Of a stretch of 64,000 nucleotides of DNA, positions 51,043 through 61,837 are shown piece after piece. How positions within the stretch are numbered: position 1 is the stretch's first letter; each line of letters starts with the position of its first letter. The translations under genes were made by a program, and so were the position numbers. Source of the stretch: Blattamonas nauphoetae (Eukaryota; Preaxostyla; Oxymonadida); assembly GCA_033064195.1 (NCBI GenBank), contig JARBJD010000369.1, forward strand, positions 1-64,000. The letters run 5' to 3'. The notes under the pieces are model-generated. The model was not told where the DNA came from, ran no database searches, and saw only the letters and a program-made list of their open reading frames with translations.

Positions 51043-53010
51043 GAAGACGTGGCAATTCGACGATTTGAAATTGGTGTCGACTCCGGCAAAGTATTCCAGA
51101 CACTCAAGCAAGATCTTCACTCTGAGGCCAAAGAAAAGGACATCAATTCTCTCCGTTCAGCCCATCGTCTCGATCAAGATGGTGAGGATTTATTCGAGAA
51201 TATCACTGATTTCATAGCTCGGAAAGACTATTTGATCGATTTGAGATTGGATAGTGGTGACACGGTTTCAGGATTTTTGATCTTTTCGGAGGCTTCGATT
51301 CAACTATATAGACAATTTCCGACAGTATTGTTATTGGATGCAACGTATTCATAGAATAGAAATGGGTATCACTTGGTCCAGATAGTTGGAAGACATTCCA
51401 TCGGAACATTTTCTCTCTCTGCAATGTACAGTCTGAATTGTTCAAAGTCGAACATAAATACTTCAAAGTCGAAATGAAATAATTCAAAGTCGAAGAAAAT
51501 AATTCAAAGTCGAAATGAAATAATTCAAAGTCGAAGTGAAATATTTCAAAGTCGACATTCAGATTTTTTGTCTTTAGCTTCCGAAATCAGCACACTATGC
51601 ACTCTATGTCTACTGTGAACTTTTTGTACCAATGTGCTTTGTCGGGTGAACACGTATGTCAGGATTGAAAACAATGCACTCATGCCATATGAAGGGATTT
51701 TTAGCTTTTTGGATGAAAAAAGCCACTTTATTGGTCTGAGAAAAAACAGCCTGTGTCACGCACAATGTAGTAGGATTGAACTGACGATTTATTGGTGTGA
51801 AGGAGTCATCTGTGTGACTAGCTATGGGAACTTTTTAGCCTTGTTCTACTTCTGGAGGATCTGATTTGTTGGTTTTTCTGGGCTTAGACGAAGAAATACT
51901 GTGAATAGAGCTCAAAAATGTGAACTATAGCCGAGACTGTGATGAATGGTGTCGGACGATACTTGACTAGCCAGTACCATGATCATTGATTCTGTTTTTA
52001 TGATCACGAAAGAGTGGTTCAAGAGGTTCACTTGAATACATTGGTCCAAAAATTTTGTCCTTCGACTTTGAATTATTTCACTTCGACTTTGAATAATTTC
52101 ATTTCGACTTTGAATTATTTTCTTCGACTTTGAATTATTTCATTTCGACTTTGAACTATTCAGACTGTATTCATTCTGAATGAAACTATCGACGACTATG
52201 AATGGATCCGTAGCCAGCTTCTATCCAGCGCCAATGGTTTCCGCTAGCTGAGTACTTTTTCCCCTCTTTCATCGTTCAATTTCCTTATTTCGGACTTGTA
52301 ACCACTTCTCCTGTTGAAGGAATGCATACCTCACTGAAGTGGAGCCTGCCATTCAAGAACAACGATCAACCAGAATAAACGCTCTCAAAGTTATCCCCTC
52401 TAGCAAGCATCTATGAGGCAAAGTTTCATGTCGCCCGGCAGAGCAGCAATCCCGTGTCCTCAACCAACCACCACAACTTTCCAACACTCCTGCTGGAAAA
52501 TTCAAAATCGTTTTTTTGTGAGCGCATCCCAAACCCATTGCTGCTGATTCCACCGTCTTGGAGGTTATTTGGTGAGGAAGAACATTCAGATCCCTTCGAC
52601 AGAACTTCTTGGGTCCTGTCGTACAGCAAGCCTCCAATTCTTATGCCTGTGCAGCTGCCTCACTGGTTTTTGACGAACCTCAAGCCGACAGAATTATCAG
52701 AAAAGAGAAACGATTACACAGAAGGGACTCTAGGACGAAACGAAAAAAGCGCAGAATTGAAACAATCGTTTGTGTTGAACACTGTCTCTCTTGTTTTCCC
52801 GCGACATAGGCACAGTACTCGAGTAATACCCAAAAGTCATTTTTTGAAGCGATTGTCAAAAAACTGTTTTTCCATCACCTGCACTTTTGGCGATGTTTCA
52901 ACCATCATGCGAATCACCCTTGGATCGGTGTCGAATGGCTCATTGATCTGGACAGGAACATTTTCTCAGACTATTGAATCGCTTCCCGATTCACTCTCCA
53001 ATCCATCTTG
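51043..53010 (+). pseudogene. MULE-type transposase remnant, split by a small element
   Basis: The first part (to 51428) reads LIDLRLDSGDTVSGFLIFSE and then TVLLLDATYS, the first Asp of the MULE domain, a TAG at 51352, and NRNGYHLVQIVG. After the nested element (51429-52167) it continues with LNETIDDYEWIRSQL, then FGLVTTSPVEGMHTSLKWSLP, the C-terminal signature of the family, and a weak Cys-rich end (CVEHCLSC). Several frameshifts and stops are present. No long TIRs were found around it. Confidence 0.65.
51429..52167. mobile_element. 739-bp TIR element at TA target, arrays of ~20-bp repeats at both ends
   Basis: CAGTCTGAATTGTTCAAAGT at 51429 is matched in inverted form at the right end (ending 52167) with one mismatch in 24. 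A TA flanks each side, and the MULE frame continues beyond. Directly inside each end lie five or so units of the TTCAAAGTCGAAATGAAATAA type, inverted on the right. No transposase inside. A Tc1/mariner-type non-autonomous element fits. Confidence 0.82.
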
Positions 53011-56000
53011 ACACGATCAGTTTTGAGAACATCACCAAGTCAACAGGCGATGACAGTATCATCTCGGCCGAAACCTCCTCCGGCTGACTGACCATCTTGA
53101 ATTCCCTATTTGTGTCAGTGTCTCTCTCTACAACTGTTCTCTCACAATCCAGTACCTTCGTTCCGATCGTGTTGGTCGTCCTCCCTTGAGACAGCTGCAA
53201 ACTTGATGGAGATTCATTTGGACAGAGCTCCAGATTTTGGACATGATTCTTCGCATCTTCCAGTTGAATGCTGAATTCAACCAGAATCGGAAAACAGAAG
53301 GTCAATCGGGTCCCTTCACTGCTCCCTTCAGAGACATCTTGGATAAATTCACAAACACCTTCTTGTCGACTCGAGAGTCGAAAGTGTTCGCAGATATGTC
53401 CTCTTCGATGAGTTCGCAGACGTTTCCTCATTGGATGGACAATGCACGTATCATACACTGAACAGCACAGTTTCAGACAAGTGGTGTGTGATTGGAATCA
53501 CAGGAGCTGAGATGATAGAGACGAAGCGAATTGAAATCCAGAGAAGGACAAAAGAAGGGTGAGATCAATTCTCAGATCTACATTTAAACACGAGATGGAT
53601 GAGGAGAAATGCAAAAAGATGAAGAATTCACATTAGGTATTTCATTGGTATGTGGTGGATTAAGTTATTGTGTGAGAAAGATGTTTAAATCTGAGAATCA
53701 AAGACAGTTCACACATGATCGCACGATCACCGTCACCAGTCATTCACAAACTCTCCAAATGTGTAATATTGAAAAAGAATGTCTTATGTGTGGACATGAG
53801 CCGAATCCGTTTCGATGAGAAAGAGCATCCACGCATCGATTGTGAGAAGACACCTAAGTAAAAAAAATGATTCCATTTCATCCGTATTCCAGTCAGGAGA
53901 ATCTCAAAGAAGATATCGGTCAATATTGAGGTCTGTTCTCATTTCATATTACTTGATTGTCTCCGCTTCCGTCAGCACACTCGATTTCATTGTTCGAGTG
54001 CGATCGCGGAAGAACACTACGAAACAGAAGAAAGAATGACCTTTGGATTTCAGAGCCGGATTCCTCACTTCAAAACATCGGTGTGAAGACTCCCAATGAT
54101 CATTCCCCACGATTGTACGACAATCTCAACATGTCCAACAAAACCTATTCCAAATATTTGTATATCAAGAATTCTTTTCCAAAATATAGGACAATTTCGA
54201 CGAACAAAGCACAAAATGCTCAACAACACGAGCATGTTCATCTCATTCTCTATTCGCTCTCCAATTCTCCCAAACTTCTCAGATCAGTGGAAAACACAAT
54301 TCAGAGAGAAGATGAGGGAGAGAGAGTAGAGATCAAGAGAGGAGAAAACCCAGTGGAGAGATACGGGCAGATCACTTTTTTCTCGCCATTTCGTTGTTTT
54401 TACAGCTTTTTCTCTTTCTTTTTCTCAATGCGTGAGTGATATTGGGAATAAAACTGTATTATTTATCATCTTGCCAATCAACAGTTCCCCATTTTTGCTT
54501 TTTACCAGTTGATCAACTAATAAAGATTGACCTTCATCTCATCCCACGTAGCTCAAAATTCGCCCATGCTTCTACCAGAACACTGAACCACTAGGTATAT
54601 TCATGTTTTAAATTTTCTTCCTCCTCTCCCATCTTTTATTCAATCTCACATTTTTCGAAACAAAGAAACAAGAAATGCTGTTTCATATTGACGAATTCAT
54701 CGGCATATTGTAAAAATGAAAACCCGAGAATCTCAAAAAAAACCGAGACTATTTTTAGACTTGTCAACTGTTTTCCACTTTCGTCTCCCACTACTCCGAA
54801 CCCAATTTTTTCGGTCCCAGTAATTTTGTATTTTCACCCAGGTCCCCCAGAAATGAAACGAGAATGAACTGTGAGATTTTCAAGAGCATTGAGAAAACAA
54901 AATGAAAAACTTGGTGAGTGACAACAGATGGAAGCATGAAGCCAAAACAGAATGTTCTTCACACAATTCAGATATATCGCCTCAACCATTCCATCCAACC
55001 GGTGCATGATGATGAATTTGACGATAGACTTGGAGCATCACCTAGTTCTACTCCTTTTTGAGGAAGTTGTCCACATCTTCGAGCGATGACAGCACAAAAG
55101 CGAGGTGGATACCGATTTCTAGGTTTGACTGTTTCTGTCCACATCAATTGAACAGGTATTAGATGGAAAATGGAAGATAGCAAAGTACAAAACCGTGTCT
55201 TTACCATATTCAGTCTCCACTTTTCACATCCTTCCGATTTCTCCATTCATTGCTGAAAACAACTCTTTTCTGACCCTTTCTTTCTTTCTGTCAACCGAAT
55301 CAAAGGGCGGAGCGATCACAACTCCAAATTTCGTAATTGGGACAATACCTAACATCACGAAGTTTCCTCACCACCATGTGAGTGGTGAATACATCGTTTC
55401 CTCTGTTTTATCTCGATCTCCATCTTCGAGAACAACTGAAACTCAATACAAAAAAGTCAACTCTCCCAATGAAAGTTCCTCCAATTCTTCTTGAAGAGAC
55501 TCAGAAAGCACTAGTGTCTTTAACCAACCGATTCAAACCGTTTTTTTCGAAATTAAAATCCGATACATTGATAAAATTCTCCCTCTTTTTTGACTCGTTT
55601 TTCCTTCACAATACTAGATCCCAAACATTGAGGCTCAAGTACGAATCGCAGTTGTTTCAATGGATGACTTTAATTGTCTCACCCAATTGGTGAGTCGAAA
55701 CTGTGCTCGTTTCTTTCGAAACAAAAGCTTTTCACTGAATTCTCTTCTTCAAATCTTCTCAAAACTTCGGGTATGCCACAAAACCCATCAAATCCACAAA
55801 AGTCAATCGTCCCGGACAAATGGGAAGAACAATGGAAGAGACTTTCAGCATTGCTGTGATAGCTTGCGCAAATACATATGGGAGGAGATGAAGGTGAATC
55901 TTTAGTAGTATAGAAGGCGATTTGGGAACCACATTGAAAAAGTGGTCGAAAGTACTCTCATTGGTGATTTATTTCACAGTGACTTCGTCAAAAACAGTGA

Positions 56001-56860
56001 TTTTCTTCATCAATTTGACGCAAAATATTGGAGCAAATTTTCACACTTTTTCGAAAAATTTGATTACTTTTGTCAATTTTTCTACAAAAATCAACCCGAA
56101 CAGATTTTGAAACTCATTTGAAATTCTCAATGACGATGTCGGTCATTGATTAAAACAATCCGGATCAAAATCGGATGAGTATTCGTGGAGCTACGTGTCG
56201 AACATTTGTCAAAAATCGAAAATTTTTAAAAATATTTGTTGAAAAATTGGTCATATCTCGACAACCAGCAGAGATCCAGACCTGAAACCACTTGCAATCG
56301 ATAGCGGACGAAAAAATACATCTAGGGTAAATTTTGCAAAAACCATTGTTTGAGGAAGCACGAGATACTGGTGATTTACAATGGTCCCAGGGTTGCGATC
56401 CCTGTGATGGAGCATTCACGCGCTCCCCATCGGCCCGTTTCTGGCTTACTGGGCCGGAATTTTCAAGTTTTTTTAATGGTGCTAGCTTCCTCCTCGTTTT
56501 TCGCTGAATCCCTCGAAATTTCATAGTGCTGCAGTCACTACTACGTCTCTCAGGATCCAACTAATCTACTATGACCACGGTCACGGTTATAGTGAGAATT
56601 TCGCCAAAAGTACGAATTATGGGGTTTTTTCAAAAATGTTGTCAAATCGTCTTCAAATTTCACACAAAGGATGAAGAAATTATGAGAAAACAGAAAAAAT
56701 AATTTGGAAAAAATTTTCGTCAGGAGCCAAGATCCCATTTTGACCCTGTATTTGACTGCAGTAAAAATCGATATTTTCATTTTCGAAAATATTTTCATCC
56801 AAGGTCATATCCGATGCGCTCTTTCGATTGCCGCAAGAATTATTGAATTCGGATCAGTGG
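53010..56860. other. Long stretch without recognised genes
   Basis: Frames are short and unconvincing. 56.0-56.26 kb carries the third copy of the dispersed repeat (GTCGGTCATTGATTAAAACA and on). Near 56385-56450 there are two hairpins (CAGGGTTGCGATCCCTG; GGCCCGTTTC...GGGCC), which look like structured repeat DNA rather than a tRNA. Confidence 0.35.
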
Positions 56861-56866
56861 TTGTCG

Positions 56867-57052
56867 AGTCTTGCCTTTGGCAAGGCTTCGAACCCGCCAG
56901 GGGGCGAGAAAAAATGGTTTCATTTTTTATTTTTTCATTTTTTTATTTTGTACTAAATGAATGCAACAGTCTCGCCTCAGCGAGGCTTCGAACCCGACAG
57001 GGGTCGAGAAATCTATAACGTCTCGTCAGAGACTTCGAACACTTCCAAGTGG
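56867..57052 (+). repeat. Three hairpin-TTCGAA-hairpin modules around and inside the terminal gene
   Basis: Module one (56867-56914): TTGCC-TTT-GGCAA, GGCTTCGAACCC, then a CGCCAGGGGGCG stem. Module two (56966-57010): CCTC-AGC-GAGG, CTTCGAACC, CGAC-AGGG-GTCG. Module three (57019-57052): GTCTC-GTCA-GAGAC, TTCGAAC, CACTT-CC-AAGTG. Stems differ but stay paired. Modules two and three lie in frame within the gene at 56957; module one lies just before its promoter. Confidence 0.65.
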
Positions 57053-57454
57053 AGCCAAAGGCGTCGAACGAATGCAAAGCAAGCGTTGATTGAATCAATG
57101 AAAAAAGAGAACTGTGAACTCGTTTCTGATTACATTCACGGGTCAACACCAGTCATTTATGTTTTCGAAGGCGTTGAATGGAGGATAAAACCGAAGTTGT
57201 GGAATCAAGGGAATCGACCTCACATGTCACAACGTCGACACTACACTCAATCGTTTGTTGAAAATGAACTGAGGCAGTACAACTGTGAGCTCGTCGGTGA
57301 GTACAATCAAGTGCTCACACCGTTCACATATCGGGTGATTGGAGATGATATAGTTTACAAAATCAGACTCGATTCATGGTTGAAAGCGAAGAATAAGCCA
57401 CCTTTGAGAAATCGAAAAAAAGGACTTAACTTTTTTATTTTTTTGTTTTTTTAA
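56957..57454 (+). CDS. Terminal two-repeat protein, 165 aa, with palindromic insert
   Basis: The ATG at 56957 follows a TTTTTTATTTTGTACTAA block. After MNA the product carries about 30 residues from two palindromic modules (SPQRGFEPDRGRE; SSETSNTSKWSQ). Then the family sequence resumes at RRRTNAKQALIESM with both repeats (CELVSDY...RIKPKLWNQGN and CELVGEY...KIRLDSWLKAKNK). The copy at 8239 has only RRRVCSEQALIESM in that place, which shows that the modules were inserted. The end runs through the next promoter to TAA at 57452-57454, 10 bp before the polymerase ATG. Confidence 0.65.
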   Translation: MNATVSPQRGFEPDRGREIYNVSSETSNTSKWSQRRRTNAKQALIESMKKENCELVSDYIHGSTPVIYVFEGVEWRIKPKLWNQGNRPHMSQRRHYTQSFVENELRQYNCELVGEYNQVLTPFTYRVIGDDIVYKIRLDSWLKAKNKPPLRNRKKGLNFFIFLFF

Positions 57455-57464
57455 TTTGTAGTAA

Positions 57465-60400
57465 ATGACAACACCCCTTCAGTCACTTCAAAATTATATT
57501 CGACAAATTCACGAACTATTTCCAAATACTATTTTCGCTTTAAATGATGGTCGAACATATAATCCAAATAGTACATACTATCAATGTCAATATTCGTTTC
57601 TCCTTTCAATGCTACGACACCGAGATGTTGAGTTTCCATATCCAACAGTTAATCTCAATTTCAACACTCTTCAAGTATTTCTGAAAGAAGTGAAAAACAG
57701 ACGAGCGATGTCGACAGAGGATCACAATGTCATCATCATGGACATGAAAGCACATCCGAGAATTAACGTAACTGAATTGAAAAGGGAAGTGTTCAAAATC
57801 ACACGGAAACTGAAATCAATTGAGGACAAATTGGTGGATCACTGGATGAAGAATCTACTGATCATTCAAAAGAAGAATGAACAAATGGAAAACAGAGAAG
57901 TGAAACAATTTGATGGATTCAATGAATGCATCTTACTTGCTGAACCACGAAACAAAACTGCATTTGATACTTATTTATTGAAGGCACGAAAGAAGTTCAA
58001 AAAGAATGAGGTCGAGAAGGTTGAAGACAATGGAAAACCTTATCAGCTGTACTTTCACAACCATCTGAAGAATGTTGAAGAAATCACAACCTTCATCAAA
58101 GCAGTGTTCGACAAAGAGAAGGATCATCCATTCAAGATTAACATCGACTTTGGAAAGATTGTTGAAAGAAAAGATGGTGATGAGACATTGTACAACGATT
58201 TCAGACCAGAACTGGAGAATTCATCAAAGAGTTTTCCGACGGTGATTAGAAACGAGCCAGATATTAATGAATATTCCAAGTATGCAATCAATCTCATCAA
58301 GGAATCACAAGAGAGAACACTCATGGACACAAAGACAATGTACATTGCTTTCCATTCAATTCTTGTTGCTGTTTACAGATTTCCAGTGGCAGGGAAAGCG
58401 AATGCTATCCTTTGTGAACACATCAAAACGAGAAACGTTCGGTACATCGATTCTGAGTTCAACATTTGTTTCTTTCAAGCACTATCGTTCCTCACACTTC
58501 CTGAAATTCCTGGTAAGAAAATCTCAATCAATATGAGAAACACAGAAGCGTACAAACTCTTCGCAGAATTTGAGAATCTTACACATCTTCGACCACATCA
58601 ATTAACGGAACATTTACGAAATTATCCAGGATTTGATGTTGCTTGTGATATGGAGAAAGCAATGATTGAATTCAACATCACAGTTCACATTTATGAATAC
58701 GACGAAGACAAGAAGCGGTACTTCCTCAGTCAATCGTAAATCAACGAAAATGATGATGCAAGAGTTCTTCCACTTCTGATGATTCCACTGACGGCAACTC
58801 TTGTTCATGGAATGTACATCATCGATCCTGAGAAAATCACTGGATATAAACTCTGTCCATTTTGTCAATCAAGAGGATTCCAGGTGAAGGATTCACACTT
58901 CTCGAGAGACTATGAGAAGCATCTCAAAGAATGTAAAGAAGTTGATGGAAAACATGTGAAGAAGATCTCCCTTGATAAAACACCAAGACCTTATGTTCCA
59001 CATATACTCAACAATAAGACTCATGAATTTCTGATGGCACATAAGAGACAAAATGAATTCAAACCAACACAATACTACATCACGTACGATTTCGAGACGA
59101 TGGAAGATCTTATTCTTGACAATTTATTCTCTGACGACAACACACAATTGATCTCCCACTTGAAACCTCTCTCCGTTGCATCAGCAATCAAAACAAAATC
59201 AGGTATTCAATCAACCTACTTTGATCTTCGAGATGGAAAAGTTTTTGTGAAGCAATGAATCAGAGAACTCTTCAAATATGCAGAAACAGTACGAGATGAC
59301 AATTTATATGAAGACCCTGAAATTCCCTCACAAAATGAAGTCAGTGTGATTGGATTCAACAGCTCCAGATTTGACATCAATCTTATCTTTCGAGATATCG
59401 TTGACAAAGATTGGAAAGTGGTGAGCTTCCTTGGATCAACAACAAAGTACAAACAAGTATTGATCAGACATGAGAAGACACAACAAGTACTTCGGTTCAT
59501 TGACATGATGTCGTACACTGGACCAATGACGTTGGATAGTGCAGTGAAGGCTTTTGGAGGAAATACAACGCTCCAGAAATCATTCTTTGCCTACGAATCA
59601 TTCGATTCACCAGACTACGACACAGTGCTGAGCAAACAAGAACCATTCTCCAAATATAAATTCTATTCCAGTCTGAACAACAGTGAAATGTCAGACTCCG
59701 AATATCAATTGTACCTTGATGATTGGAACAAACAAGGCTTCAAGAATAGATGGGAATACCTCAAGTTCTACAACATCAGAGACGTCGAATGCATGATTGC
59801 ACCACTGGACAATCTCATTGATCTGAACTTCCAATACAAAGTGGACATGTTGCACAATCTCTCACTGTCAGCAAATGCTTCAGCAATCAAGTATGCTTGC
59901 GTCTACAAGGACTTTGATATTGATGCCGACTAGAATGAATGTGACGAATCTGGACCAAAAAAAATCACCAAACAATCCTGGAAATACAAAGTGGAAGGAT
60001 ACAGGTACCAAGACCAGAAAGCTCATCGCAATTCTACCAACAATGTCACTGAAGCGGATTCCGACTGGTTTGTTCAACAGTGCAGGAGAGTGTGCTACAT
60101 CTGCAAGTGTCACTTCACACAAGCAATCAAACCAACATTGGATAGACTCGACAATGCAAAAGGACATTCAAAAGAGAACGTGAAGATCTGCTGTGATTAC
60201 TGCAACACCTACAAGTCAGACCATGATGAACATCTCACAAGATTGAGAATTCAATTAAAGAAATACTGCATCTGGAAATCATTGCCGATGACTCTGACAC
60301 ATGAGCAAACATATCACAAGTTAAGAGCAGCAGTTACTGGAGGATTATCAAATGTTCAACACCGACAGAACATCAAAGACGTGACACCAATCAATCACTT

Positions 60401-61814
60401 CACGGTAAAAGACAACACAGTCATTTCCAAAGATACAGAACACATCATGACTCACGTTTGTGGTGTTGATTTCAATTCACTGTATCCAAGTGCTTTCTCA
60501 TCAATCAAGAACAAGAACAATCCATACACGAAACACAGAATGTATATGCCAGGAAGATGTTTGTACACAGCAACGGGAGATAAAGAATGTCGGGAGATCA
60601 TCGAGAACAAGAATCAGAAGACATTGTTCGTTGCTGAATTGAAAGGACACATCGATGAAAAGGACATCAATGATTTCATGAACTTCCCACCAATCTTCAG
60701 AAACATCATTGTCAATACAACAGAAGAGAACATTGGAGAGAAGACGTATTCATTGATGAAGAAACATGGATTGAAGACTGATGACAAACAAAGAAAACTG
60801 ACTCAACTCTTGAGCACTCACGATCAGTATATGTTCTTTTCGACATACTATCTGTGGTTCCTCATTGACTACTGTCACTTCATCGTAGATGACATCAAGT
60901 GTGTGATGGTGTTCTCGAGACATGCTGGATTTGAACCATTCGTGACTTCATTCATGAATGCCAGAATAGAAGCAATGAAGGTTGGAAACAAAGGAAAAGA
61001 ACAATTCTGTAAGACGAACTTGAATGGAAGTTACGGATACGATGGAATGAACACTGAGAAGTATAACTCAATCACAATCTGCAATGAGAAGAGAACGTAC
61101 TTGAAACAGATGATGAAGGGATTTGTGGCGACAAGAGAGATCAACGAGGATAGCTACATTGTGATTGAAGACAGAGAGAAAGCATCGTGTAAAACTTGTC
61201 TGCAAGAAGCAGTCTTCACACTCGACAATGCGAAGTTCTGGTATCTGAATTTCATCTACAATTTCATGTACAAATGTCTAGACATGAACAAGATTCATTT
61301 CTGTGAAGGAGACACTGACTCTGCATACTGGGCAATTAGTGGAGATCCGAATGCTGGTATTCATCAACAATTTGAACACGTGATTGCTGACAAAGAATTC
61401 TATGATGCACACAAATATGAATGGTTTCCCAATCCTGAAAAGGGTGTCGAAGATGAGAAGAAACTGTTGGGATTAGCAATTGAAAAGGAAGGTGAACAGA
61501 TGATCTGTCTTGCACCAAAGTGTTTCTCTCTCGATGAGAAATGTAAGATCAAAGGAGTGTCTCTGAAGAAAACAAACATCACAAGTGACGACTATGTGGA
61601 GTTCCTCAATGGAGAGAAAACTGTGACAACAACACTGAACTTTCAAACGAGAAGAATCATGAGCGAAGAGAATACGAATGGATTTGAGATTGCGAAAATT
61701 TAACAGCAGAAACTCAGTCTCAGTGGAATACATCTGAAGGCAATCGTACTTGAAAATGAATCATGTCCTCCATTCATTCATGGACTGAAAGCAGTGGATT
61801 ACAAAATTGAATAA
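57465..61814 (+). pseudogene. Protein-primed family B DNA polymerase with OTU-like, zinc-finger and HNH-like domains; four in-frame stops
   Basis: One frame of 1449 codons runs from ATG 57465 to TAA 61812-61814, without frameshift but with TAA 58737, TGA 59256, TAG 59931 and TAA 61701. Domains: OTU-like segment with Cys 335 (NICFFQ) and His 448 (LVHGMYI); zinc finger C464-x2-C467...H486...C490. Exonuclease motifs are DFET at 542, GFNSSRFD at about 629-637 and FYNIRDVE at 769-773. An HNH-like zinc unit at 877-920 has CYIC, LDRLDN, N905 and CDYCN. Polymerase motif A is DFNSLYPS at 1002, motif B KTNLNGSYG at 1183, and motif C GDTDS at 1283. The overall type is that of Polinton pPolB, which primes with a terminal protein. 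The same N-terminus occurs at 34602, where the codon matching the first TAA is TAC. Confidence 0.88.
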
Positions 61815-61818
61815 ATAC

Positions 61819-61837
61819 AAACTTTATTTTTGTAGAA
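61819..61837 (+). promoter_or_regulatory. Promoter block before the integrase
   Basis: ACTTTATTTTTGTAGAA directly precedes ATG 61838, a short version of the shared block. Confidence 0.45.

Noticed and set aside
56385-56450. tRNA-like segment on the T-arm lookalike CAGGGTTGCGATCCCTG
   Set aside because: The loop is not a T-loop, no A box stands at the right distance, and the neighbouring hairpin is unlike tRNA arms.
59931-60460. Intein in the polymerase
   Set aside because: The HNH-like unit lies between domains, and no intein-type first Cys/Ser or terminal His-Asn pair with splice junctions is seen.
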